In this document: positions 25,401 to 35,941 of the stretch, in pieces
How positions within the stretch are numbered: the first letter of the stretch is position 1
How the letters are laid out: each line of letters opens with the position of its first letter
NCBI RefSeq assembly: GCF_001625305.1
Contig: NW_017804098.1
Coordinates: 53,426-117,425, forward strand
DNA length: 64,000 nucleotides
Direction of reading: 5' to 3'
DNA from: Branchiostoma belcheri
Taxonomy: Eukaryota; Chordata; Leptocardii; Amphioxiformes; Branchiostomatidae
Position numbers and translations under genes: made by a program
The notes under the pieces: generated by a model
What the model was told of the DNA's origin: nothing
The model's input: the letters and a program-made list of their open reading frames with translations, nothing else
Databases searched by the model: none

Positions 25401-28400
25401 TATGGTACCGTTATATGCTTGATGATTGACGCTGCTATCAGACAAGAAATCTTCAGAACATCATGCATACAGTTTGTCTAGATCTAACAGCAATACTGAG
25501 AATATTCCTTTCCATTTACTCCTTCTTTAGCTACAAGAACCTGTTTGTTATACTGTTAAAAAGTGTATCCTAGTATTCAGCAGGGTAAACGGTGGTACAG
25601 ATGGGCTGTGTGAATAAATCAGTGTTCTTAATTGTGTAATTATAGGTTAAAAGATAATAACAATGATGATTGATTTATTCAGTCTTCCCAATGGCATTCA
25701 TCAGGCTAAACTGCTGGTAAATTACAGTGTGAAATTACATAGCTGACTTTCCTTCATGTCCTTACAATTGCATATACAATTGCCTGCTAGATTTTTAACA
25801 TTACCATTTACATGTACGTGTGGCTAACACTTGGAAAAACCTCATGTGCATAAACCAGCATGACAACCTGGCCTAAATATGTCATTTCAAAATCACATCA
25901 AAATCTTCAACATGTTTTCACAATGTATACACAATATTGTAATACTGTCCCTTGTGGTTTCTTATGCTCTATTTTCATGTAAAGGGCTAAGTATCCCAGC
26001 AGACTGGCTCTCAGACATATATACTGTTATATTACAATTGCAGAAGTTACAAGGTTTCACTAGTACTAGTATGCCATTTGTAAATTGTATACATGACTTA
26101 ATTCCCCTGCAAAAAAATATATTACTAATTACAAGTCTTGCCCTGAAATGACCTTGCAAGTATTGAAGTACGCTGAGGTCACAGCAGCTGCAGATATAGA
26201 AAAATTGAAAGGTATAACTTGGGCACATGATGCCTGACATAATTAGATGTCAATTAGACAATTTGATCATCATTAAACTATCAGTACCTCATCTGCATAA
26301 CTTATAAGGAAATACTACAATGGCCTCTTTGCTAAGATATGACTGATTGGGGTGGTGGAGAACAGAATGTAATTCATGAAAATGAGGAACTTATTTGCAT
26401 AATCAATGAGCACAGGAAACATTTATGTATCACCAGTCGTAAAAATTAACATTATTTGGCAAAATTAAAGGTATGAGCTCGTGGTACTCTGTTAAGATTT
26501 TGTACTGTTACCAAAAAGCATGAAGGCCTAACATTAATGTATAAAACATATTTCAGACATGGTTGGAAATAGCAGTCATAACTTGTCTGGCCGACACCAG
26601 CTTTTTCTTTGAATGTTTAGCCTGCAGGTATTCTGCACACCAGAATTTCCTGGAACCAGACCACATGTTACCGGTATCAAGCTGATAAAATGGGGACTGT
26701 TCATTCAGACATGCTAGCTAGTAGTGGTAAACTACTTCACACCCAAGAAAACAAGCATTGTATAGTAGTAATAGTAGTAGTAGTATCAAGTATTTGATTA
26801 TGCTGACATAAAACAACTGACACATGGCAATATACTGTTAGTGTTATATGAACTGTTTGACAATTCATTTATACTAGTCTATAGATAATATACAGGCATA
26901 TATAAAGTTTAAACACATGTGTATAGACTAGATAGACAGATAGAATATGAGCTAGATGTATTTGAAATTTTGAATGTTGAATAAAAATCATGGATGACTT
27001 ATTTCCTTTCCTTGTTTTTCATCAATATACCACACAATGAAAAGTGCACTGGACAGGACAATCTTTAGTCCTCCAGGAAAATGTACTGCTACAGAAATGA
27101 AAGAGTTCAATGACAGTCTATCCAAGTCAGTACTGCTCACCAGTGAGGACAATGATTCTCCCCTAATTTCCCTGACCATCCAGAAAAATCTCACTGAGCA
27201 AAAAATTGTGACATGCGTCTCAAGCAAAACATCTTCTCCTTCATACATCGTACATAGTTCACTGTGTAGAAAGTTACAGCTCCTTGTTTTCCAACTTTTG
27301 TCTGAATACTTTGGTGACATTGTGCCTAACTGATACTGTGATAGTGGGAGCACCTTTGTAGAGGACTCAAATTTGGATCACGGTATTCTAAATACATTCA
27401 CACCAGACATTGTATCAGGTATGTCCGCTATCATTTCATCTTGCTATACTCAACTTAGATGTATATATACAATGATCATATCTGTATCCGTGTATATGCA
27501 AAATACTAGTATAAGCTGACTGGGATAAAGTGAATGAAATTTGATTCATATTTGCATTTGGCAAGCCAACAATCTTCTCCTGGCTTGGCAAGCCAACACT
27601 GAACATGAAAACTACATTTCCCACTAACTTATGCTAAACTTGGTACAAGAGACAGTGAGATAGACTGGTGTGACATGGAAATTACCATATGACACAGATC
27701 TAGCCTCTACCAGGCTTCGGGAGGCTGTAATTATAAGTGTAAAGAGTAGAAATGGCTGGTAAGAGGAGAGCGGCTGGAAAGAGTAGAAATCAGCCAAATA
27801 GATAGAATTAGCATGCCAGGGGAGTTGGTAGACGAGTGCTGGAGAGACCAACTCCCCGGCATGGTATCTCTTTATTTTGGTCAATTTCTACTCTTTCCAG
27901 CCGCCTCCCAAAGCCGGGTAGAGGCTAACAGAGATCAGGACAAGTCAGGTAAGGTTGAAGTCACTGACCTCACTACTAATACTCAGTGCTTTATTAAAGC
28001 AGTCTGGTTGGTAAACGTGAGCTCATAATTAGGTTCCTCTCATTTTTATTACAATATGCCTATAGTACAGTATGCCAACATGGATACTCGTATTTAATCC
28101 AACTGCACATACGTCACAATGATCTATGGCAATTTGCATAACAAAAAATTATAGATATTTTAATTTTATTGTGGCCTTTTCTTTGTGTTTACAAAATCGG
28201 TGGCTTTCTGGTTCGTTGCGCAACACTTCAACATCTTCAACAAAGCAACTAGACATGAAATGATGTCTGCACACCAACCCACACAAAATGTTTAAATGCA
28301 TGCAGAAACAATAAGTTTTACACTTGAAAGAAACCAGCAAAATTGCCATCATGGACCAATCATCAGAAGATGTACATGTGCGTACAGCTCATTTTTGACA

Positions 28401-31107
28401 GGTTTTCACATGTGAAAAGAATCAACCAGAAAAGCCATACTTGAAGTGAATCACTAGACTAAAGAGAGCGGATCAATTCTGTGACAGCTATTACCCCCCC
28501 CCCTTCGATCATGTGAATGAGTACTACAGTGAATGAGTACTGTACTGTAGTATAGGTGACAACTAACTCTAGACAACTACTGTAGACTACAGCATAGTGT
28601 AAACAGAAATGAAATCAGAACCTAGGGGCACATACAACATATGTATACCATGAGCAGTTCTAAACATTTACCATTTTACATGTACTGCCAGACTTTCTTT
28701 GTACCTTAAATTCAAAAATGAAAGTAAATAAAAACAATCAATATTGTTCTGAGGTGAGGTCACAGCTTACCAGTTGAATAAATCATGACACGACTCTGTT
28801 TGGAGATTAAAAAAATGGCAATTAGTGTAGTAATTTATGTATTCTGGTAGTTCCTTTTATGACAAATAAATTTTAGATAAGACGACACACCTATACCACC
28901 TGGGCCTAATACATTTTTATCAGGAAACTATTGTAAATCAAATGTCAACTCCTCTAGAATAGAATTTATGAACAAAACAGAATTAGTCTATAGACAGGCC
29001 CAATTTTATATAACTTTTATCAAGTTACATCTGTATGCTGACATCTTTGATTATGATTACGTTAATACTAGGCCATATAAATTATGGCAAACAGTTTGCC
29101 ATAATTTATATGGCCTAGTATTAACATAATCATATTTGACATAACGTAACTTTACTTTCACTTTTACAAATTTGTGATATCACTCACCGGTGATCTTCTG
29201 AACATAACCTTACTAATATATCATTCAAGTATGCCCAATTTTAGCAGTACATCACTTGCCTTCATACTTTTTAAAGAATATTTGCCAGAAGTTATGAACC
29301 AGACCTGCACTTTTGAACGTTGCCCAAATGTTAATAATACTCAAAAGTGAAAGTGAACTATTGAGTAAAATCCCTGAGTAACTGCCCAAAAAAATGAAAC
29401 CATCAGGAATATTGTTGCTGTTTCCACTAAATGTATCATATGATAAAGCCGAGGTTTACAACCAGGCAGAGGTAAACAGACCTGCCCCAGTATACTCCAA
29501 TCAGGGCTTACTATTGTATAGGTGGTCATGACGTACATAATGCCATTATCTGCAACAATGTAAACATTTCTCCTGCCCATACTGTGGAGTGGTATCAGCT
29601 GTTTGGGACAGGACAGGAAGTATGACAAACTGTCCATGTTTCAGGCAGGGGGCTGGGTGGACAGGACAGAATAATGCTACATCACCATGACTTCATCAGG
29701 AACAAGCATGTGTATGATCTCTTCTATAACAAGTATTTAAATGACATGTCTGGCATTTAACTTTTCTGCCATGTTGTTATGAATATTCAACACTTTGAGA
29801 GACTTGAGGCATGAGTGGTTCATGGACACAAAGACTCACCCACACACCACAACTGAATCCTTTCGAATTTCAAAGAAAGAAAATGAAGTAACGTAACTTA
29901 CATGTACAGACGTCACAGTACACAGACGTTTTCAACCAACTCTGCTTCATGCGAACCAAACGAACAAGCTGGCAAAGCTTCTAACACACTACGTAATCAA
30001 CTATGCGCCAATCTGACCTATCACAGGTCACGACTGCAACTTGCTGCAGTTCCATTGATCCAGATTAACAAGATTAAGTGACCAAGACTGTCCGTCCGCC
30101 TTCAGGGGAAGCCCTGCCCACACATATTACCCACCGTGACTGGACACACAGATATTTCCTGGTCGTAGATATACATGCGATTGTGACCAAACTTCCTGGT
30201 AAAAAAAAAAGTTGTAAGTCATTGCTACTCTACACCCGTAACAACAGACAAATTCTACGTACAACATGTTCAAAGAATTTGGAAACCATGTCAGTAGGAG
30301 CTGTTGGTAAGGATTTTGCTTGAAAGAAGTAAACACTCAAAAGTAGACTCCTTGTCAAGTCCGTCTCCCCGCCCCTCCTCTTCTTTTCCCTAAAATAGAA
30401 AGGCGGAAGTTGCCAAGCGGGGGCCCTCGCGAAAGGGGTTACAACTTTTGCTGAAACAATATAGCTCACCTGGCCCCGAAGGACTTCTTCCAGAAGTCTG
30501 ATGCCTCACTTTTGGTGATCCTGAAGACGTCCCCGGAAAATGTTCCGTTGGGAAAGATCGCCTTGAGCTCGGCAAGCATGTGGGAAAAGATCAGGGAGAG
30601 TTTGGTGAGGTTCCGGCGGTACTGGGACGTCTCCTCGAACATTTTCTCTTTCCCGTCCTTGAACAGCCTGATGGCCTGCTTGCACTTGCGGATAAGATTT
30701 TCAATGTAGACCCTGAAGTACTCACAGTCATTAAGCTGTTGCATACGATCATCATACTTGGCGTGAATGATCCGAAGGTGCTGGTAAGTGTCCGGCAGAA
30801 TGTCCAAGATGAACGGAGGGGAGTTCTTGAGGCTCATTCGCGGGTGTTGGCACAGCTTCACCACCTTGTCCATAAGCTTCCATGACTTCTCTATCGTCTT
30901 CTTGTCTACCACCAGCTTCGGTGGGGCCACTGCCTCCGCTATGGCGCCCTGAAGCCGCTGGAAAGCTCGGTTGATGGCACCTGAGGGTCGCGACGCTGGC
31001 TTCGCAGCTGCCGTCGCCATCTTTCTTCCTGGTTTGGTTACCTCGTTCTCGGACAGGAAGTCTGAATCTCCCGGCATCCATTGCGCAAACTCTACCCCGT
31101 GCCGCAT
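16489..31107 (-). CDS. Cbl: E3 ubiquitin-protein ligase Cbl (long form with UBA domain)
   Basis: Coding exons: 31107-30470, 24737-24459, 24132-23995, 23387-23168, 21114-20965, 19590-19110, 18331-18128, 17493-17338, 16685-16489; 2463 nt, 820 residues, all phases matching. The N-terminus has the tyrosine-kinase-binding module: a four-helix part ('[18 protein letters not shown]'), an EF-hand ('[14 protein letters not shown]') and a divergent SH2 with Arg310 in 'IFRLSC' (human Arg294). Linker tyrosines Tyr384 and Tyr387 precede a RING (Cys397-Cys435, 'CKIC...CGHLMC...CPFC'). Then come a Pro/Ser-rich region (476-755) with SH3-type sites, tyrosines in 'DYDVP' and 'AIYKVP', and a UBA domain (about 776-815, '[10 protein letters not shown]'). 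Cbl family members ubiquitinate activated tyrosine kinases and send them for endocytic degradation; that role is family knowledge. The first in-frame Met is used; Met30 is an alternative. An intron of 5.7 kb follows exon 1. Confidence 0.95.
16747..17119. mobile_element. PIF/Harbinger-like MITE in Cbl intron 8
   Basis: The ends are inverted repeats of about 34 bp: left 'ggccacaccaatctaatttg' and right ending 'aaattggtgtggcc', continuing inward through 'ttggttctcgga' and 'tccgagaaccaa'. A TAA trinucleotide flanks both sides (16744-16746 and 17120-17122). A 3-bp TWA target duplication and GGCC-type ends are typical of PIF/Harbinger elements. Length is 373 bp with no transposase frame, so it is a non-autonomous copy lying between exons 8 and 9 of Cbl. 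Confidence 0.72.
17586..17690 (+). repeat. Short two-copy tandem duplication in Cbl intron 7
   Basis: 'ttcaattcctt' followed by 'aatctgtaactaaatac' occurs at about 17593 and again at about 17648, the second with a two-base 'gt' insertion; period about 55 bp. Confidence 0.5.
17950..18110. repeat. Near-perfect 161-bp palindrome beside a Cbl splice donor
   Basis: The left arm begins 'aagcagatcctagggtggca' and the right arm ends with its reverse complement. The arms stay alike through 'aaattggccagg' and 'ccagagagggtcca', with few mismatches and a short loop near 18030. Its right end is only about 17 bp from the end of Cbl exon 7 (18128), so the Cbl transcript can form a long hairpin immediately after that 5' splice site. 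Probably a small foldback element; no target duplication is clear. Confidence 0.75.
23726..23798 (+). repeat. Two-copy tandem duplication of about 36 bp in Cbl intron 3
   Basis: The words 'attagaatttatctttttag' and 'cactacaacaat' occur twice in a row with almost no difference, which indicates a recent small duplication. Confidence 0.7.
27701..27927. mobile_element. Foldback element (TIR 'tagcctctacc') in Cbl intron 1
   Basis: The 227-bp element has inverted ends 'tagcctctaccaggctt' and 'aagccgggtagaggcta'. The complementarity continues inward ('ggctggaaagagtagaaat' versus 'atttctactctttccagcc', 'aactccc' versus 'ggggagtt'). Flanks 'acagatc' and 'acagagatc' may be an imperfect target duplication. 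It has no coding capacity. A related single arm occurs in the next gene at 33306. Confidence 0.7.
29053..29133. repeat. 81-nt near-perfect hairpin in Cbl intron 1
   Basis: Arms 29053-29092 and 29094-29133 are reverse complements with one mismatch pair and a single-base loop at 29093 ('ggcaaac a gtttgcc' at the centre). The near absence of a loop argues against an ordinary microRNA precursor. It is more likely a tiny MITE or a recent inverted duplication. Confidence 0.85.
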
Positions 31108-33085
31108 GTTAGTGTTGAAAGTGAAAGTGTATTTTTAAAAAGCAAAGAGTTTTTGCAATGGAGGATTCCTCCTTGCTGAAGATTATCCATTATTTATTTG
31201 TATCCTGTCGTAGACAGTTTGACTTATTTCCAGACCTACTAAACATCCAATACCCATCGCGATGAAAATCCTCCAGCACTATGCATCACTTTGTAAGTCA
31301 TGGTGACTTTCTGGGGCGAGTCTCACAAGACTTTTCAGTTCGAAATTTCATACTGAGAATCCTAAAGAAATCTGGACACGAGCTATTTTTTACCGCGAAT
31401 AAAACAGAAAGCGAGTTGAAAGGTCATTCATCATGGTGATGTATGTTTTTGAAGTGCTAATGAGCAGTAAGAATGTGGTTTTACTCGGACCATTACACAA
31501 CAGTGCCGCCGAATATTGGTCTTCCGGAGTCACGACGTCCCACTTTGAAACGTCACCCGCAAGTGATGTTCCAGCGGATCGTAGACTACATACAGGCCTT
31601 TCTTCGTTTACTAGTATTCAAACGTCCAGTCACATAACTTCCCGTCTCGAATACAATCCTCAAGCAATTCAGTAAACATCCACCCTTTGGCAACTCAAAA
31701 TATCTGTCGTACCATCCGTAGCTCAGTGCCCAGAAGTGGTCGTTTCGCTGTACATTGTAACCAAAAGGGAACACCATCCGACCCCGAGACAAAAGGGGGC
31801 CGTAGTCCAACCATTTAAATGATGGGAATGCGCAGTTAGAAAAGTACAAGAACACATTTTTTGAAAAAAAAAAAACAAACACCGATAATAATACCTCTTT
31901 GTTTATTAAATAGTGTGCGAAATTCACTCAGTGGAAATAATCATGTTTGAGTGAACTCATCCCTACCACAAAAGAATACGCAAGGATTTATCTGCACGTA
32001 TCATGTCACTGGCAGAGACAACAACAAACAGTAACACGATATGCAAAATAACTCAGCACAAAGAGACAGAGAGGCAGATCGGCTAAGATCATAACAATAT
32101 CTCCATACGATATCTTCAAGTTTCAAACCAGACAAAACAAAACATATGATGAAGTAACCAACCTTAAATCGCCGGATACATCATAACAGTTGACTCATCC
32201 AGCAATTGAATTTGGAAAGGATAAATGGACAAGGAAACTTGGTGCTACAGAAATTGCATGACAATTACGTTACAATCGATCACACGTACACGTGCCTCCA
32301 CTGGAACATCATTATAAGACACGGTATTGACATAGAGCATACATTACTGAGGATAGTTACTAAGGAAGGTATAAATAAGCTCATCTCTGAATGACAGTGC
32401 TTAGAAAAGATGCCACAAGGTATGGATGTCACTAGTGCTAACGACGATAGATAATTTATACTGTTACCATCAATATCTATGATTTTGACATTGATAGTCG
32501 AGAATACTATGACATGATATGATACTTATTTTACAAAAGCGCCATGTCGTTTTCGCGTCACTGACACACAATTCAAACTGATGTTTCTCAATGCATTTCG
32601 GTATACGGAATTGTCACATTGAAGCTCAATTGACAATACAATTTTTAGATACAATAACCTTGGATATCGTCATTCCACATCGTTACGTAATATACTGTTC
32701 GTTGTTATTGTAAACTGGTACACTTGTAACATCATGTGAGGTCATTTTTAAATTTTTAATTGATTATATGGTTATAACCGGCCACTACCTGCAAAGGAGG
32801 TATGCAACATACTGAGTTTTCCATATGATTATACCAAGGAGCTCAAAATGTAGATTTTAAGCTCATTGGTTATACTGTATCCATTTGTCATTTAACATAA
32901 TGAACTTTCCATAATTATACCAAGGAGCTCAAATCTAGATTTTAATGTTATTTGTTATTCTGTATCATTTGTCAAACATCTTCGGCAAAAACATCCAATC
33001 GACCGGCGTAGACTGTACTGTCAGCACGGTAATCCAAACCTTAAAGCCCGACCCATAACCTACCCCCAGCCCCCTGATCTTGGCT
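31108..33085. other. Intergenic region between Cbl 5' end and orphan GPCR 3' end
   Basis: It should hold the Cbl promoter and 5' UTR at its left end and the 3' UTR of the GPCR at its right. No gene was recognised. A minus-strand open frame at 31586-31927 has protein-like composition but no identified domain or splice partners. A tandem repeat lies at 32.8-32.98 kb. Confidence 0.45.
32815..32982 (+). repeat. Two-copy tandem repeat, unit about 85 bp
   Basis: 'ataccaaggagctcaaa' followed by 'tagattttaa' occurs at about 32832 and again at about 32918. Both copies are preceded by 'ttccat' and followed by 'gttat' and 'catttgtca' words. Copies have diverged by small indels. Confidence 0.65.
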
Positions 33086-35941
33086 TCAGTTGAAGCTGTG
33101 GACCGCCTGTGGCCGCAGCAGCTTCTTGAAGGCGTGTCGGAACTGCCTGTTCCTGAAGGCGAACACGATGGGGTTGCTGCAGGTGGAGATGAAGTAGGCG
33201 AACCGGCTAACGCGGTGGGTCACCTGCCAGCCGACCGAGGTGACGTGCGGCGCCCTGCACAACAAACACAACAACGTCGGTACTGTACACTTCTTATACT
33301 AGTCATAGCCTCTACCAGGCACCGCGGAGCGCTGGAAAAATAGTAGAAATTGGCCAAAATGAAGGGAATAGTATATCAGGGGAGTTAGGCGGCCGGAAAG
33401 GGTACATTTTGCGACCCACGGTCAACGACAACTGTCGAGTAAGAAAGTTTATTCATGAAATAAAAACTCACGCGCCCAGGATGGTCTCCACAGTGATGAG
33501 GGGGAACTCTGACAGCCACCAGATGGCGACGACAGCCGTGGTGGTCACCGCGCTCTTGATCTTCTTCCGAAAGTCCTCCGCCGAGTGGCCGCTGATGTTG
33601 CCGGCCTGGATGGCGCGCAGGTGTCGGCGTGCCTCCAGGTAGATCCTCACCTGTAACACACCCAGAACTGTCAGTGCAACGGTGGCTCTGAATCACCGGG
33701 AGGGAAGGTGGTCCGTAAACTGGCTCCCCTGGCAAGCAGTTTATTTTCTTGCGCCGTACGTTACAAAGAGAAGTGGTGCTTCAGCACCAAGGACAGACAT
33801 ATCAGTGTGAATGTTTTCACATTACTGTAGCCATTTATTTCCAGATGTCCCCATAGATTACCAGAACCTGACGTTATAGCGCGTTCAGATTTGTGGTAGC
33901 CCGATGTACGATTTTTTTTAATGTCGTAATTCTTTCAAGCAAGCTGTGACAGACCCAACCATTCACAAGGATCTAAGACAGCCTTTTCCGTAACAAGACA
34001 GACGAATTTTGCAGGCCATGTGCACGACTGTTGACCGGGGCCCTTACACAAGTCAACATATATTTGTCGCGGCCTTACCTGGGAGTATGTAGCGAGAGAA
34101 CCAGCGGCCATGAAGAAGATCCAGCCCACCACCCCCGACAGTATGGCGTGGCTGACGCAGTACATGGGGGCGGGGTAGAAGAAGGGCGGGTCTGAGCGCA
34201 GGAACGGCAGCATACAACAGGCCGTCAGGGTGGCTCCTGACAGACACACCGAGAGCAGGCCCCAAATCCGCCGACCTAGTGAAATACGTGGTGCAACCTT
34301 CCTTATCTATAGAGTATTGGAATTTCTAGTTATATCCACCGAACCGACCGAAACCACAATTTTATCAACGAGCTTGAAATAGTCTCCACCAGAGTAACAA
34401 CACGGGTTTAAAACGTTAGCCAAATAGGGAAAATAATTTGACAGGGGAGCCACCCTAGAGTTTATTTGCCCGGCCTCGCCGTGAAGTGATGCTTCAGCAC
34501 CAAGGACAGACACACCGGTTTTGAATGTTTTCACATAAGGGACAAGTGAAGTGTTGTTGTGCTTCGTAGGGGGGAACTGACCATTCCACGGACTGAGTCT
34601 CCTGGAGAATTAGTTACCTTTTTTGCGGAATTATATTATCTGTACCCCCGCCGGAAGGTCTGATGGAGGCTATCAACGAAATAGATCGTATAACGCGTCT
34701 CTGTATATCTAAATATTCACAATGTAAAACAAGATCTAGAAGACTAGAACATGTACAACTTACCTGTGAACTTGTTGTGATACTGCATGGGGTGGCAGAT
34801 GAAGTGGTACCGCTCGAAGGAGATAGCGCCGGTCATCATCATGGAGAAGAAGGTACACAGGATGTGGAAGAAGGCCATGATATCACACGCCGTCTGTCCA
34901 AACGTGTAATGTCGGGTGAACAACACATCTGAGGGCCAGAGTGTAACGGAAATGTACCATTTGACATTTACAGTTACAATCTGTTGCACACTACTACTTG
35001 GCAATCTTATCCTAAAATCACGTGTAACCTACAACATCAATTTCTGGGGAAGCTAGAACTCTATGATAAATATGATCTCTGTGTGTGCCAGCATAATGAC
35101 ATCATAGATGAAATAAGTAAAAGGTGATAAGAAGATGCTCACTAAGCATGACAGGGACGATGAGCAGGTCGTACAAGATGTCCGCCGCGCAGAGACCAGA
35201 CAGGAGGAAGTTGGGCGGCTCGTGCAGCCGTTCGTCCAGCCACACGGTCCCGATCACCGCCGTGTTCCCCAGGAGGCACAGGACCAGGACCGTCAGTAGG
35301 TACACCACCTGAAAATAGCATACATCACGGGCCAGTATAATTGTAGTTTCAGACATGCTGTAGATATATCACTTCACTAGAAGGAAGACATGTATAAAAA
35401 TGAGAAAGTTTATTGCAAATTCTTGTCCGTAGGCCAATTGCAAGTACATGTAGCATGAAAATAAAAGATGGACAATAGGGTGGATAACAATATATTATGC
35501 AACTGCTCTAACTCATCATCATCTGAGCTCTAACTGCTAAACACTAAATTCTAACTTATTCTAACTTACTGGGTCGACTTCTTTTACCGAGACAGTGGAA
35601 GACGAATGATCCCAAAAACGATAGCTCGGAAGCTTGTTCACTTCTAACGTTCACAAATACCCACTAGACGCCGATCTCTGATTCACGATGTTGATTCGTA
35701 CTAGCATTTACATGGTTCTCAATAACGTGTTGCTAGGACAACATACATGTATACATCTAACCTGTGGGACGCTTTCAGGAAAAGCTGTGGCGAAGATGAG
35801 GGGTAGGGATGGAAGCGGCGGTGCCGTGGTGACATTTCCGGCCGTGCAGTTGACAGAAGTGAAGTTCGCCATGGTGCAGTTCCGCCCGGGCTCCATCTTA
35901 CCACACAGCCCCAAAGAACCCAGCCGACCGTTACTGCGCAA
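33086..35941 (-). CDS. Orphan class A GPCR, six exons
   Basis: Exons: 35941-35762, 35308-35143, 34928-34764, 34275-34079, 33650-33472, 33254-33086; 1056 nt, 351 residues, phases consistent. The N-terminus has several Asn-X-Ser/Thr sites ('NCT', 'NFT', 'NVT'). TM1 has 'CLLGNTAVIG', TM2 'SGLCAADILYDLLIVP', TM3 ends in Glu154-Arg155-Tyr156 followed by 'HFICHP', and TM7 has 'NPIVF' (323-327). Cys130 and Cys210 fit the conserved disulphide. Position 3.32 is His137, so it is not an amine receptor, and TM6 has 'WWLSEFP' instead of CWxP. The 'RYxxICHxxxY' style is reminiscent of melatonin-type receptors, but orthology is not supported. An alternative start is Met16. Plasma-membrane receptor of unknown ligand. 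Confidence 0.85.
33306..33415 (+). repeat. Single arm of the 'tagcctctacc' foldback element in GPCR intron 5
   Basis: It starts 'tagcctctaccaggc', exactly like the end of the element at 27701, and continues with related words ('gctggaaa', 'agtagaaat', 'ggccaaaat', 'caggggagtt'). The matching opposite arm is not seen, so this is a truncated or solo copy. Confidence 0.6.
33739..34537 (+). repeat. Dispersed repeat present in two introns of the orphan GPCR
   Basis: 33739-33826 (intron 4) and 34459-34537 (intron 3) share 'gcttcagcaccaaggacaga' followed by 'gaatgttttcacat', and both are preceded by 'agtttattt'. The copies are in the same orientation about 715 bp apart, with an exon between them. 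Confidence 0.65.

Noticed and set aside
24834-25422. Two consecutive plus-strand frames of 112 and 91 codons
   Set aside because: They lie in Cbl intron 1, antisense to the gene, with random-looking AT-rich composition and no homology I recognise.
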